Shown here: positions 8,877 to 17,936 of the stretch, in pieces | Layout: the number at the start of each line of letters is the position of its first letter | How positions within the stretch are numbered: the stretch's first letter is position 1 | NCBI RefSeq assembly: GCF_002102175.1 | Contig: NZ_LQOX01000128.1 | Coordinates: 51,620-115,619, forward strand | Source: Mycobacterium gastri | Lineage (GTDB): Bacteria; Actinomycetota; Actinomycetes; Mycobacteriales; Mycobacteriaceae | Direction: 5' to 3' | DNA: 64,000 nucleotides | Notes under the pieces: model-generated | Database searches by the model: none | Told to the model about the DNA's origin: nothing | The model's input: only the letters and a program-made list of their open reading frames with translations | Program-made: the position numbers and the translations under genes

Positions 8877-8890
8877 GGCCTACCTCGCCC

Positions 8891-8932
8891 GGGGCCCCCC
8901 GGGGGCCCGTTTGTCACTGACTTGTCGGTGAC
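8891..8932 (+). other. two adjacent strong hairpins upstream of ssbB
   Basis: GGGCCCCC-C-GGGGGCCC (8892-8908) is a perfect GC palindrome. Five bases later GTCACTGA and TCGGTGAC (8913-8920 and 8925-8932) pair over 8 positions, one a G-T wobble, around the tetraloop CTTG. They sit 65 bases before the ssbB start and may form a structured leader, a small RNA or a terminator for upstream transcription. No T tract follows. Confidence 0.4.
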
Positions 8933-8997
8933 CCGGGGCTCAATGGGCATCAGCACGAGCACCACCTCGCACGAATGGGAAAGGAATGTGGAGTCAC

Positions 8998-9513
8998 ATG
9001 TTTGAAACGCAGCTGACCGTCGTCGGTCACATCGTCAACGACCCTCAGCGCCGGAAGGTTGGCGACCAAGATGTCGTCAAGTTCCGGGTAGCCAGCAATT
9101 CACGCCGACGGACCAGCGACGGCGGTTGGGAGCCGGGCAACTCGCTGTTCATCACCGTCAACTGCTGGGGCAGGCTGGTCAGCGGCGTAGGCGCGGCGCT
9201 GGGCAAGGGCGCGCCGGTGATCGTGGTGGGCCACGTGTACACCAGCGAGTACGAGGATCGCGACGGCAATCGCCGGTCCTCGTTGGAGATGCGGGCGACG
9301 TCGGTCGGGCCAGACCTCTCGCGGGTTTTCGTGCGGATCGAGAAGCCCAGCTACACTGGCCCGAGTTCCGAGAACGCTCCGGCAGCCGGAATGACAGGGC
9401 AGTCCGGGATCGTCGTGAGCGACGACTACCTCGCGGCCCGGGTTGATCCCGTCCCGGACGCGGCTGCCGCCGAGAACGCCGCCGACCACACCGCGCTACC
9501 GCTGTCGGCTTGA
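8998..9513 (+). CDS. ssbB: second single-stranded DNA-binding protein (SsbB-type)
   Basis: OB-fold single-stranded DNA-binding protein, the paralogue found beside ettA in mycobacteria (Rv2478c). The OB fold spans about residues 1-110, with MFETQLTVVGHIVNDPQ at the start, NSLFITVNCWGRL in the middle and VIVVGHVYTSEYEDRDG after it. The C-terminus ends in ALPLSA and lacks the acidic DDDIPF-like tip that replicative SSB uses to recruit partners. It therefore probably serves a specialised role rather than replication. ATG 8998 is preferred over GTG 8986 because the protein family starts MFET; GGAG at 8988-8991 is a plausible binding site. Confidence 0.9.
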   Translation: MFETQLTVVGHIVNDPQRRKVGDQDVVKFRVASNSRRRTSDGGWEPGNSLFITVNCWGRLVSGVGAALGKGAPVIVVGHVYTSEYEDRDGNRRSSLEMRATSVGPDLSRVFVRIEKPSYTGPSSENAPAAGMTGQSGIVVSDDYLAARVDPVPDAAAAENAADHTALPLSA

Positions 9514-9590
9514 TGCCGGTAGGCGGTGCCTAGGATGGTCGGCGGGATAACCCGGATAACCCGGCAAGACCAGAAAGGCAATACCGCGGC

Positions 9591-11267
9591 ATGGCTGAGT
9601 TCATCTACACGATGAAAAAGGTCCGCAAGGCGCACGGCGACAAGGTGGTCCTCGACGACGTCACGTTGAGTTTCTACCCCGGCGCCAAGATCGGTGTGGT
9701 CGGCCCGAACGGGGCCGGTAAGTCGAGCGTCTTGCGGATCATGGCCGGTCTGGACAAGCCGAACAATGGTGACGCTTTCCTGGCTACCGGGGCCACCGTC
9801 GGCATCCTGCAACAGGAGCCGCCGCTGAATGACGAGAAGACAGTTCGGGGCAACGTTGAAGAGGGCTTGGGGGACATCAAGGTCAAGCTCGATCGATTCA
9901 ACGAGGTCGCCGAATTGATGGCTACCGACTACTCCGACGAGTTGATGGAGGAGATGGGCCGACTCCAGGAGGTATTGGACCACGCCGACGCGTGGGACCT
10001 GGATTCGCAACTGGAGCAGGCCATGGACGCCCTGCGCTGCCCGCCACCCGACGAGCCGGTGACCAACCTGTCCGGAGGTGAACGGCGCCGCGTCGCGTTG
10101 TGCAAGCTATTGCTGTCAAAGCCCGACTTGTTGTTGCTCGACGAGCCCACCAACCACCTGGACGCAGAAAGCGTGCAGTGGCTCGAACAGCATCTCGCCG
10201 TCTATCCCGGCGCTATTTTGGCCGTCACTCACGACCGCTACTTCCTGGACAACGTCGCCCAATGGATCCTGGAACTGGATCGGGGCCGTGCCTACCCCTA
10301 CGAAGGCAACTACTCGACCTACCTCGAGAAGAAGGCCGAGCGGATCGCGGTGCAGGGCCGCAAGGACGCCAAACTGCAAAAGCGTCTGCAAGACGAGCTG
10401 GCCTGGGTCCGCTCCGGCGCCAAGGCGCGCCAGGCCAAGAGCAAGGCGCGCCTGCAGCGCTACGAGGAGATGGCCGCCGAGGCGGAGAAAACCCGCAAGC
10501 TCGACTTCGAAGAGATTCAGATCCCGGTGGGACCGCGACTGGGCAGCGTGGTCGTCGAGGTCGATCATCTCGACAAGGGCTATGGCGGACGCACGCTGAT
10601 CAAGGACCTGTCCTTCACTTTGCCGCGCAACGGCATCGTCGGCGTCATCGGTCCCAACGGCGTCGGCAAGACCACCCTGTTCAAGACCATCGTCGGGCTC
10701 GAAGAACCGGACAGCGGCACTGTCAAGATCGGCGAAACCGTCAAGCTGAGCTACGTCGACCAGGCCCGGGCCGGCATCGATCCGAAGAAGACCGTGTGGG
10801 AGGTCGTGTCCGACGGCCTGGATTACATAGAGGTCGGTCAAAACGAGATTCCGTCGCGAGCCTATGTGTCGGCGTTCGGGTTCAAGGGCCCGGATCAGCA
10901 GAAGCCGGCCGGGGTGCTTTCGGGTGGCGAACGCAACCGGCTCAATCTTGCGCTGACCCTCAAGCAGGGCGGCAACCTGATCCTGTTGGATGAGCCGACC
11001 AATGACCTCGACGTCGAGACCCTGAGCTCTTTGGAGAACGCCCTGGTGAACTTCCCCGGCTGTGCTGTGGTGATCTCGCACGATCGCTGGTTCCTCGACC
11101 GCACCTGCACGCACATCCTGGCGTGGGAAGGTGATGCCGACAACGAGGCCAAGTGGTTCTGGTTTGAGGGAAACTTCGGCGCCTACGAGGAAAACAAGGT
11201 GGAACGGCTCGGTGTCGAAGCTGCGCGTCCACACCGAGTTACCCATCGGAGGCTGACGCGCGACTAG
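9591..11267 (+). CDS. ettA: ABC-F translation factor EttA
   Basis: Energy-dependent translational throttle protein: a soluble twin-ATPase that binds the ribosomal E site and gates the first elongation step according to ATP level. It has no membrane segments. ATPase 1 has Walker A GPNGAGKS (about residue 39) and signature LSGGERRR (about 160). A basic linker rich in Lys/Arg follows near residues 255-305. ATPase 2 has GPNGVGKT (about 354) and LSGGERNR (about 443). Both Walker B motifs read LLLDEPTNHLD or ILLDEPTNDLD. Length 558 is typical. M. tuberculosis counterpart is Rv2477c, often listed as a macrolide ABC transporter, which this architecture does not support. Confidence 0.94.
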   Translation: MAEFIYTMKKVRKAHGDKVVLDDVTLSFYPGAKIGVVGPNGAGKSSVLRIMAGLDKPNNGDAFLATGATVGILQQEPPLNDEKTVRGNVEEGLGDIKVKLDRFNEVAELMATDYSDELMEEMGRLQEVLDHADAWDLDSQLEQAMDALRCPPPDEPVTNLSGGERRRVALCKLLLSKPDLLLLDEPTNHLDAESVQWLEQHLAVYPGAILAVTHDRYFLDNVAQWILELDRGRAYPYEGNYSTYLEKKAERIAVQGRKDAKLQKRLQDELAWVRSGAKARQAKSKARLQRYEEMAAEAEKTRKLDFEEIQIPVGPRLGSVVVEVDHLDKGYGGRTLIKDLSFTLPRNGIVGVIGPNGVGKTTLFKTIVGLEEPDSGTVKIGETVKLSYVDQARAGIDPKKTVWEVVSDGLDYIEVGQNEIPSRAYVSAFGFKGPDQQKPAGVLSGGERNRLNLALTLKQGGNLILLDEPTNDLDVETLSSLENALVNFPGCAVVISHDRWFLDRTCTHILAWEGDADNEAKWFWFEGNFGAYEENKVERLGVEAARPHRVTHRRLTRD

Positions 11268-11370
11268 TGTCAGGTCTGCCGGCCCCACGACGATGCGGCC
11301 GGTACGGCTGTTGAGGAGTGGGGCCAATCGAACAGCGCGCGGTATCGGTGGCGAGTTGGGAGCAGTCGGT

Positions 11371-14300
11371 ATGACGAGCGATCCCGAAGTTAAGCAGGAT
11401 GTCGGGGCGTGGACAACGTTCACCCGGCCGGCTGACGTCCCTGACTGGATCTCGCAGGCCTATCTGGATAGCTACCGCGGCCAATCGGACGACGAGTCGC
11501 AGACCCCCGGCTCGCTGCTGACGCCGCGCATGTTGGGTGCGCACTATCGGCTCGGTCAGCACCGCGCGGCCGGTGAGAGTTGTGTCGCGGTGTACCACGC
11601 GGACGATCCGGCGGGGTTCGGGCCGGCGCTGCAGGTGGTCGCCGAGCACGGCAGCATGCTGATGGATTCGGTGACGGTGCTGCTGCACCGGCTCGGGGTG
11701 GACTACACCGCCATCATGACGCCGGTGTTCGATGTGCGCCGCAGCCCCGCCGGTGAGCTGTTGCGCATCGAACCCAAAGCGGCCGGCACGTCACCGTATA
11801 CCGGCGAGGCCTGGATTTTCGTTCAGCTCGCGCCCTCGGTGGACCGCAACGCCCTGACCGAAGTCGAACGGCTGTTACCGAGGGTCTTGGCCGACGTCCA
11901 GCGGGTCGCGACGGATGCGGCGGCGATGATCGCCACCCTGAGCGAATTGGCCGCGGCAGTTGACACTGATCCCGAAGGCCACTATGCAGCGCCTGACCGT
12001 CAGGAGGTCGCGGCGTTGCTGCGCTGGCTGGGCAATGGCAACTTTCTGCTGCTGGGCTACCAGCCCTGCCGGGTCGACGACGGGATGGTCATCGGCGACG
12101 GGTCCAGCGGCCTCGGCGTCCTGCGGGCGCGGGCAGGCATCCGGCCCCGGCTGACCGACGAAACCAAAATGCTGGTCTTGGCCCAGGCACGTGTCGGCAG
12201 CTACCTGCGTTACGGCGCTTACCCGTATGCCATCGCGGTGCGCGAGTACGTCGGGAATGGCAGCGTAATCGAACATCGCTTCGTCGGGCTCTTCACGGTC
12301 GCCGCCATGAACGCCGATGTCCTGGAAATCCCGGCGATTTCGCGCCGGGTTCGGGAGGCGCTCGAGTTGGCCGGCAGCGACCCCAGCCACCCGGGTCAGC
12401 TGTTGCTCGATGTCATCCAGACCGTCCCGCGCCCCGAGCTTTTCACCCTGAGCGCCGAGCGGCTGTTGGAGATGGCCAAAGCCGTGGTGGATCTTGGATC
12501 ACAGCGACGCGCTTTGTTGTTCCTGCGGGTGGATCGGCTGCAATTCTTCGTCTCCTGCCTGGTCTACGTGCCCCGGGACCGTTACACCACCGCGGTGCGC
12601 TTGCAGATCGAGGACATCCTGGTCCGCGAGTTCGGCGGGACGCGACTGGAATTCACCGCTCGCGTCAGTGAATCGCCTTGGGCGCTCATGCATTTCATGG
12701 TCCGACTGCCCGAAGATTCGCCCCCGGGCTCGGTCGATGTCTCCGAGGCCAACCGCCTGCGGATCCAGGCGTTGCTGAGCGAGGCCGCGCGAACCTGGGC
12801 CGACCGCCTGATCAGCGCCGCGGCAGACGGCTCCGTCAGCCACAACGACGCCGAGCATTACGCGGCGGCCTTCTCCGAGGCCTACAAACAGGCGGTCAGT
12901 CCGGCCGATGCCATCGACCACATCGCCATCATCAACAAGCTGACCGACGACTCGGTCAAGTTGGTGTTCTCCGACAGCGACGAACAGGGTCACGGCCAGC
13001 TGACCTGGTTCTTGGGCGGCTGCACCGCATCGCTTAGCGAGTTGCTGCCCATGCTGCAGTGCATGGGTGTCGAGGTCCTCGAAGAGCGGCCGTTCACCGT
13101 GACCCGTCCCGACGGACTGCCGGTCTGGATTTATCAGTTCAAGATCTCGCTGCATCGCGCCATCCCGAAGGCCACCAACGCCGCCGAGCGGGACGCGGCC
13201 GCGCAACGGTTCGCCGATGCCGTCACCGCCATCTGGCAGGGCAGGATCGAGATCGACCGGTTCAACGAACTGGTGATGCGCGCAGGGCTGACCTGGCGGC
13301 AAGTTGTCGTGTTGCGCGCTTACGCCAAGTACTTGCGGCAGGCAGGCTTCCCCTACAGCCAGTCCTATATCGAATCGGTGCTCAACGAGCATGCCTGGAC
13401 CGCGCGCTCGCTGGTGACTCTGTTCGAGGCAATGTTCGATCCCAGGCCGGCGGGCTCGCGGCGCGATGCCCAAGCGGCCGCGGCCGCCGTCGCCGCCGAC
13501 ATCGACGCAGTGGTGGGTCTGGACACCGACCGCATCCTGCGTGCCTTCGCCTCGCTGGTTCAGGCCACATTGCGGACCAATTACTTTGTGACACGCGAGG
13601 GTTCGGCCCGAAGCCGCAATGTGCTGGCGGTCAAGCTGGACGCGCAGTTGGTCGACGAGCTGCCGCTGCCGCGTCCCAAGTTCGAAATCTTCGTGTACTC
13701 GCCGCGGGTGGAAGGCGTGCACCTGCGGTTCGGTCCGGTCGCACGCGGCGGCCTGCGCTGGTCGGATCGCCGCGACGACTTCCGCACCGAGATCCTGGGC
13801 CTGGTCAAGGCGCAGGCGGTGAAGAACGCCGTCATCGTGCCGGTCGGCGCCAAGGGCGGATTCGTCCTCAAGCGGCCGCCGCTGCCCACCGGCGACGCGG
13901 CCGCCGACCGCGATGCCACCCGCGCCGAGGGTGTGGCGTGCTACCAGCTGTTCATTTCCGGATTGCTCGACGTCACCGACAACGTCGACCACGCGACCGG
14001 AAAAGTCAGCCCACCGCCGGAGGTGGTGCGCCGCGACGGCGACGACGCCTACCTGGTGGTGGCCGCCGACAAAGGCACCGCCACGTTCTCCGACATCGCC
14101 AACGACGTCGCCAAGTCCTACGGGTTCTGGTTGGGCGACGCGTTCGCGTCCGGCGGATCGGTGGGCTACGACCACAAGGCCATGGGCATCACCGCCCGGG
14201 GTACCTGGGAGGCTGTCAAGAGACACTTCCGCGAAATCGGGGTCGACACGCAGACCGAGGATTTCACCGTCGTCGGCGTCGGCGACATGAGCGGCGACGT

Positions 14301-16182
14301 GTTCGGCAACGGCATGCTGCTCAGCAAGCACATCAGGCTGGTGGCGGCCTTCGATCACCGGCACATCTTCCTCGACCCGGATCCGGACGCCACCGCCTCC
14401 TGGGCGGAACGGCGGCGGATGTTCAAGCTGCCCCGATCAAGCTGGGACGACTACGAAAGGTCGCTGATCAGCGAGGGTGGCGGCGTCTACAGCCGCGTGC
14501 AGAAGGCCATTCCGATCAGCCCGCAGGTCCGTGCCGCGCTCGGCATCGACACCGACGTCACCGAGATGTCCCCGCCCAACCTGATCCGCGCGATTCTGCA
14601 GGCGCCGGTCGACCTGCTGTTCAACGGCGGCATCGGCACCTACATCAAGGCCGAGTCGGAATCGGACTCCGATGTCGGCGATCGGGCCAATGACCCGGTG
14701 CGAGTCAACGCCAACCAGGTGCGGGCCAAGGTGATCGGCGAAGGCGGCAACCTGGGGGTGACGGCGCTGGGACGCGTCGAATTCGATCTGTCGGGCGGCC
14801 GGATCAACACCGACGCGATGGACAACTCCGCCGGCGTGGACTGCTCCGACCATGAGGTCAATATCAAGATCCTGATCGACTCGCTGGTCACTGCGGGCAA
14901 GGTCAAAGCCGACGAACGCAAACAGCTGCTGGAGTCGATGACCGACGAGGTGGCTCGGCTGGTGCTCACCGACAACGAGGATCAGAACGACCTGATGGGT
15001 ACCAGCCGCGCCAACGCGGCCAGCCTGTTGCCGGTGCACGCCGACCAGATCAGGCACTTGGTGGCCGAGCGGGGACTTAACCGGGAATTGGAGGCGCTGC
15101 CGTCGGAGAAAGAGATCGCGCGGCGGGCCGAGGCGGGCATCGGGCTCACCTCGCCCGAGTTGGCGACGTTGATGGCCCACGTCAAGTTGGCGCTCAAAGA
15201 AGAGGTGCTGACCACCGAGCTGCCCGATCAGGACGTGTTCGCGTCCCGATTGCCCGATTACTTTCCGCGGCCGTTACGGGAACGGTTCACCTCCGAGATC
15301 CGCTCGCACCAGCTGCGTCGCGAGATCGTCACCACGATGCTGATCAACGACCTGGTGGACAACGCCGGTATCAGCTACGCCTTCCGGCTCACCGAGGATG
15401 TCGGAGTCACGCCGATCGACGCGGTGCGCACCTACGTCGCCATCGACGCCATCTTCGGGGTGAACCACCTCTGGCGACGCATCCGCGCGGCGAATTTGCC
15501 GGTTGCACTGTCGGACCGGCTGACGCTGGATACCCGTCGGCTGATCGACCGGGCCGGACGCTGGCTGCTCAACTATCGTCCGCAGCCCTTGGCCGTCGGT
15601 GCTGAGATCAACCGCTTCGCCGCGAAGGTCAAGGCCATGACGCCGCGCATGTCGGAGTGGTTGCGCGGCGACGACAAAGCCATCGTCGAAAAGGAAGCGG
15701 CTGAGTTCACCAAACAAGGCGCACCCCACGACTTGGCCTACCGGGTCGCCGTGGGCCTGTACCGCTACAGCCTGCTCGACATCATCGACATCGCCGACAT
15801 CATCGAGATCGACGCCGCCGAAGTCGCTGACACCTACTTCGCCCTGATGGACCGGTTGGGCACCGACGGGCTGCTGACCGCGGTGTCCGAACTTCCCCGC
15901 AGCGATCGCTGGCAAGCGTTGGCCCGGTTGGCGATCCGCGACGACATCTATGCCTCGCTGCGGGCATTGTGTTTCGACGTACTGGCCGTCGGCGAACCCG
16001 ACGAAAGCGGGGAGCAGAAGATCGCCGAGTGGGAGCACATCAGCGCATCCCGGGTCGAGCGGGCTCGCCGCACGCTCAATGAAATTCGGGAATGCGGCGC
16101 GAAAGACCTTGCGACGCTATCGGTGGCGGCACGCCAAATCCGCCGGATGACCCGCACCAGCGGGCGCGGGGCGTCCGCATGA
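11371..16182 (+). CDS. gdh: NAD-dependent glutamate dehydrogenase, 180-kDa class
   Basis: Converts glutamate to 2-oxoglutarate and ammonia with NAD. The 1603-residue length from ATG 11371 fits the large L_180 class (Rv2476c). The N-terminal half carries the ACT-like and linker regions; the catalytic core near residues 790-835 shows GGLRWSDRRDDFRTEILG and VPVGAKGGFV, followed by ADKGTATFSDIAND and GGSVGYDHKAMG. ATG 11293 is also in frame, but 11371 has GGGAG at a good distance and matches the family's usual N-terminus. In mycobacteria this enzyme is inhibited by the FHA protein GarA (family knowledge). The stop overlaps the thioesterase start (ATGA), giving a coupled pair. Confidence 0.95.
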   Translation: MTSDPEVKQDVGAWTTFTRPADVPDWISQAYLDSYRGQSDDESQTPGSLLTPRMLGAHYRLGQHRAAGESCVAVYHADDPAGFGPALQVVAEHGSMLMDSVTVLLHRLGVDYTAIMTPVFDVRRSPAGELLRIEPKAAGTSPYTGEAWIFVQLAPSVDRNALTEVERLLPRVLADVQRVATDAAAMIATLSELAAAVDTDPEGHYAAPDRQEVAALLRWLGNGNFLLLGYQPCRVDDGMVIGDGSSGLGVLRARAGIRPRLTDETKMLVLAQARVGSYLRYGAYPYAIAVREYVGNGSVIEHRFVGLFTVAAMNADVLEIPAISRRVREALELAGSDPSHPGQLLLDVIQTVPRPELFTLSAERLLEMAKAVVDLGSQRRALLFLRVDRLQFFVSCLVYVPRDRYTTAVRLQIEDILVREFGGTRLEFTARVSESPWALMHFMVRLPEDSPPGSVDVSEANRLRIQALLSEAARTWADRLISAAADGSVSHNDAEHYAAAFSEAYKQAVSPADAIDHIAIINKLTDDSVKLVFSDSDEQGHGQLTWFLGGCTASLSELLPMLQCMGVEVLEERPFTVTRPDGLPVWIYQFKISLHRAIPKATNAAERDAAAQRFADAVTAIWQGRIEIDRFNELVMRAGLTWRQVVVLRAYAKYLRQAGFPYSQSYIESVLNEHAWTARSLVTLFEAMFDPRPAGSRRDAQAAAAAVAADIDAVVGLDTDRILRAFASLVQATLRTNYFVTREGSARSRNVLAVKLDAQLVDELPLPRPKFEIFVYSPRVEGVHLRFGPVARGGLRWSDRRDDFRTEILGLVKAQAVKNAVIVPVGAKGGFVLKRPPLPTGDAAADRDATRAEGVACYQLFISGLLDVTDNVDHATGKVSPPPEVVRRDGDDAYLVVAADKGTATFSDIANDVAKSYGFWLGDAFASGGSVGYDHKAMGITARGTWEAVKRHFREIGVDTQTEDFTVVGVGDMSGDVFGNGMLLSKHIRLVAAFDHRHIFLDPDPDATASWAERRRMFKLPRSSWDDYERSLISEGGGVYSRVQKAIPISPQVRAALGIDTDVTEMSPPNLIRAILQAPVDLLFNGGIGTYIKAESESDSDVGDRANDPVRVNANQVRAKVIGEGGNLGVTALGRVEFDLSGGRINTDAMDNSAGVDCSDHEVNIKILIDSLVTAGKVKADERKQLLESMTDEVARLVLTDNEDQNDLMGTSRANAASLLPVHADQIRHLVAERGLNRELEALPSEKEIARRAEAGIGLTSPELATLMAHVKLALKEEVLTTELPDQDVFASRLPDYFPRPLRERFTSEIRSHQLRREIVTTMLINDLVDNAGISYAFRLTEDVGVTPIDAVRTYVAIDAIFGVNHLWRRIRAANLPVALSDRLTLDTRRLIDRAGRWLLNYRPQPLAVGAEINRFAAKVKAMTPRMSEWLRGDDKAIVEKEAAEFTKQGAPHDLAYRVAVGLYRYSLLDIIDIADIIEIDAAEVADTYFALMDRLGTDGLLTAVSELPRSDRWQALARLAIRDDIYASLRALCFDVLAVGEPDESGEQKIAEWEHISASRVERARRTLNEIRECGAKDLATLSVAARQIRRMTRTSGRGASA

Positions 16183-16595
16183 GTGTCGGTTTCGTCGCGC
16201 CGGTGCCGGTGCGCTGGTCCGACATCGACATGTACCAGCATGTCAACCACGCCACCATGGTCACCATCCTGGAAGAGGCGCGGGTCCCGTTTCTCAAAGA
16301 CGCGTTCGCCGCTGACATCACCACCACCGGCCTGCTCATCGCCGACGTCCGGGTTAGCTACAAAGGTCAACTGCGGCTTTCCGATTCGCCGCTGCAAGTG
16401 ACGATCTGGGTGAAGCGGCTGCGCGCGGTCGACTTCACCCTGGGTTACGAAGTACGGTCGGTCCACGCGGAACCGGACTCGAAACCGGCCGTCCTTGCCG
16501 ATTCGCAGCTAGCCGCGTTCCATATCGAAGAACAGCGGTTGGTCCGCCTGTCACCACATCATCGGGAGTATCTGCAACGGTGGCTTCGCGAATAG
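16179..16595 (+). CDS. hotdog-fold acyl-CoA thioesterase, Rv2475c-like
   Basis: Small protein of 138 residues with the 4-hydroxybenzoyl-CoA thioesterase (4HBT) hotdog fold. The active-site helix region reads RWSDIDMYQHVNHATM near residues 12-27, with the conserved Asp and His-Val-Asn-His of the family; a later segment LADSQLAAFHIEE matches the hotdog core strand. It probably hydrolyses an acyl-CoA of unknown chain length. The ATG overlaps the gdh stop, and the stop lies inside the next gene's start, so the three genes form a compact operon. Confidence 0.85.
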   Translation: MSVGFVAPVPVRWSDIDMYQHVNHATMVTILEEARVPFLKDAFAADITTTGLLIADVRVSYKGQLRLSDSPLQVTIWVKRLRAVDFTLGYEVRSVHAEPDSKPAVLADSQLAAFHIEEQRLVRLSPHHREYLQRWLRE

Positions 16596-17278
16596 GGGGC
16601 GCGTTAGCGGAGGGAACCGGGGGCGGAGCCGAGCGCGGCCTGTGGCTGACCGACCCGGCTCACCGCGCGGATCTGGCCACGTTCGTCGAACGTGCGATGC
16701 GGCTCGACGACGCGGCGATCATTCGTATCCGGGCACGGTCGGCCGGATTGCTGACGGCTTGGGTGGCAACGGGTTTCGACGTGCTGGCCAGCCGGGTGGT
16801 GGCCGGCAGGGTGCGGCCCGACGATTTTTCGGTGGGCGCAGCAGGATTGGCGCGCGGACTGGAAGCGATGGACACGTCGGGCTATGTCGATCCAGGCTAT
16901 GGGATGGACTCGGCGTGGCGGGGTGCGCTGCCCCCGGAGTCCGGTTTCGTCCACCTCGATGACGTGCCGGCCCGGGTGATGCTGGATCTGGCGGCGACCG
17001 GCGTACGGCTGGCCAAGGAATACGGCAGTTCTCAGGGTCCGCCGGCCTCGCTGCTGGATCAGGAGGTGATCCAGGTCAGTTCCGGCGACGTCGTCGTCGG
17101 GCTACCGATGCGCTGTGTGTTCGCTTTGACCGCAATGGGTTTCCTGCCGCAGCCGGCGGAGGTGATCGACGCCGACGAGATGATCCGGGTCCGGGTGCTG
17201 CCCACCTGGTTGCGGCTCGACGCCCGTTTCGGGTCTGTGTACCGGCGGCGCGGTCATCCCGCTCTGGTGCTGCGCTGA
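16580..17278 (+). CDS. conserved mycobacterial protein of unknown function, Rv2474c-like
   Basis: A 232-residue protein with no domain I can name. It is soluble, with alternating helical segments rich in Leu/Ala/Val, and contains RVMLDLAATGVRLAKEYG and the segment SLLDQEVIQVSSGDVVV. The GTG start lies 16 bases inside the thioesterase gene, with GGGAG 12 bases upstream, so translation is likely coupled to gdh and the thioesterase. It ends 15 bases before a convergent methyltransferase gene. Position and coupling make it a conserved partner of the gdh operon, but no function should be assigned. Confidence 0.75.
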   Translation: MASRIGGALAEGTGGGAERGLWLTDPAHRADLATFVERAMRLDDAAIIRIRARSAGLLTAWVATGFDVLASRVVAGRVRPDDFSVGAAGLARGLEAMDTSGYVDPGYGMDSAWRGALPPESGFVHLDDVPARVMLDLAATGVRLAKEYGSSQGPPASLLDQEVIQVSSGDVVVGLPMRCVFALTAMGFLPQPAEVIDADEMIRVRVLPTWLRLDARFGSVYRRRGHPALVLR

Positions 17279-17293
17279 GGCGAGAAGGTTTTG

Positions 17294-17920
17294 CTACCGC
17301 GGGTTTCGCCAGTGCAAGCGGTACCGGTAGTAGAGGCCCCGTCGGAGTTGGGCGTTGGGCAGTACCTCGTTGGCTACCTGTCGGATCTGATCGAGGTTTT
17401 CGTGGGGCTCGGTGACCGGTACGCCGATGTCACGGGTCTCGCCATGAAGGCGCGATCCTATGCGAACGATGGGCATGCAGAGCAGGGACCACGCCCAGTC
17501 GCGGATCGTCGTGTTCGCCGCAAGCCCCACGACGGCCAGCTCGCCGCCGGGCTTGAGTAGTCGGCGCGCTTTGACTAGCGCTTCTCGTAGTGGCTGGTGA
17601 TGAATGCTGGCCACGAATGCGACGACATCAAAGCTTTGCTCGGGTGCGGTAAAGCCCTGAAAGTCGCAGCAGTCGACCAAAGTATTGGTTGTCGAGTGCA
17701 GCCGGAGACGTGCTCGCTCGACTGTGACAGCGTCAGGATCGATGCCGACCACCCGGCGCGATACTGATGCCAGCCGCTGCACCAGCAGGCCCTCACCGCA
17801 CCCCACATCCAAGACGTCCCCGTGGTGCTGCGCTGCAATGTCGACCAGCCATGGGTGATAGGCGGTGTTGTGGTTCCAGTAGTCCGCCACGCTTGGCAAG
17901 TCTGCCGGTGTCGAGCCCAT
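17294..17920 (-). CDS. class I SAM-dependent methyltransferase
   Basis: Rossmann-fold methyltransferase of 208 residues. The SAM-binding glycine motif is VLDVGCGEG (about residues 36-44), the acidic motif II is VVGIDPDA, and RRLLKPGGELAVVG marks the post-core strand. The N-terminal SVADYWNHNTAYHPWLV resembles ubiE/Methyltransf_11 proteins that act on small molecules. It follows aglA on the same strand with a gap of about 16 bases and is probably cotranscribed with it. I do not recognise an equivalent at this place in M. tuberculosis, so it is likely a gain or a loss between lineages. Substrate unknown. Confidence 0.82.
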   Translation of the reverse strand: MGSTPADLPSVADYWNHNTAYHPWLVDIAAQHHGDVLDVGCGEGLLVQRLASVSRRVVGIDPDAVTVERARLRLHSTTNTLVDCCDFQGFTAPEQSFDVVAFVASIHHQPLREALVKARRLLKPGGELAVVGLAANTTIRDWAWSLLCMPIVRIGSRLHGETRDIGVPVTEPHENLDQIRQVANEVLPNAQLRRGLYYRYRLHWRNPR

Positions 17921-17936
17921 CTACGACCGACGCAGG

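Larger units (their letters stand above)
7838..8997. other. 1.1-kb non-coding, decayed-looking region
   Basis: The open frames in this stretch have no consistent codon pattern, ribosome binding sites or recognisable domains. M. tuberculosis carries small hypothetical genes and an IS6110 copy at the equivalent place; neither is recognisable here. Two short direct repeats share a 20-base period: TTTTCGGCAC at 8093 and 8113, and GCACAGTCGGCGCC at 8283 and 8303. A perfect 7-bp hairpin, GCCTCTG with CAGAGGC around a 7-base loop, lies at 8455-8475 without a T tract. The right end holds the DnaA-box-like sites and hairpins listed separately. Confidence 0.55.

Noticed and set aside
9591..11267. Macrolide or other ABC exporter
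   Set aside because: Two ATPase domains without membrane segments and with the ABC-F linker identify EttA, a translation factor.
12499..14364. A 621-codon minus-strand frame inside gdh
   Set aside because: It is a shadow of the gdh coding strand with Gly/His/Val/Arg-biased composition typical of antisense frames in GC-rich genes; no domain or start signal.
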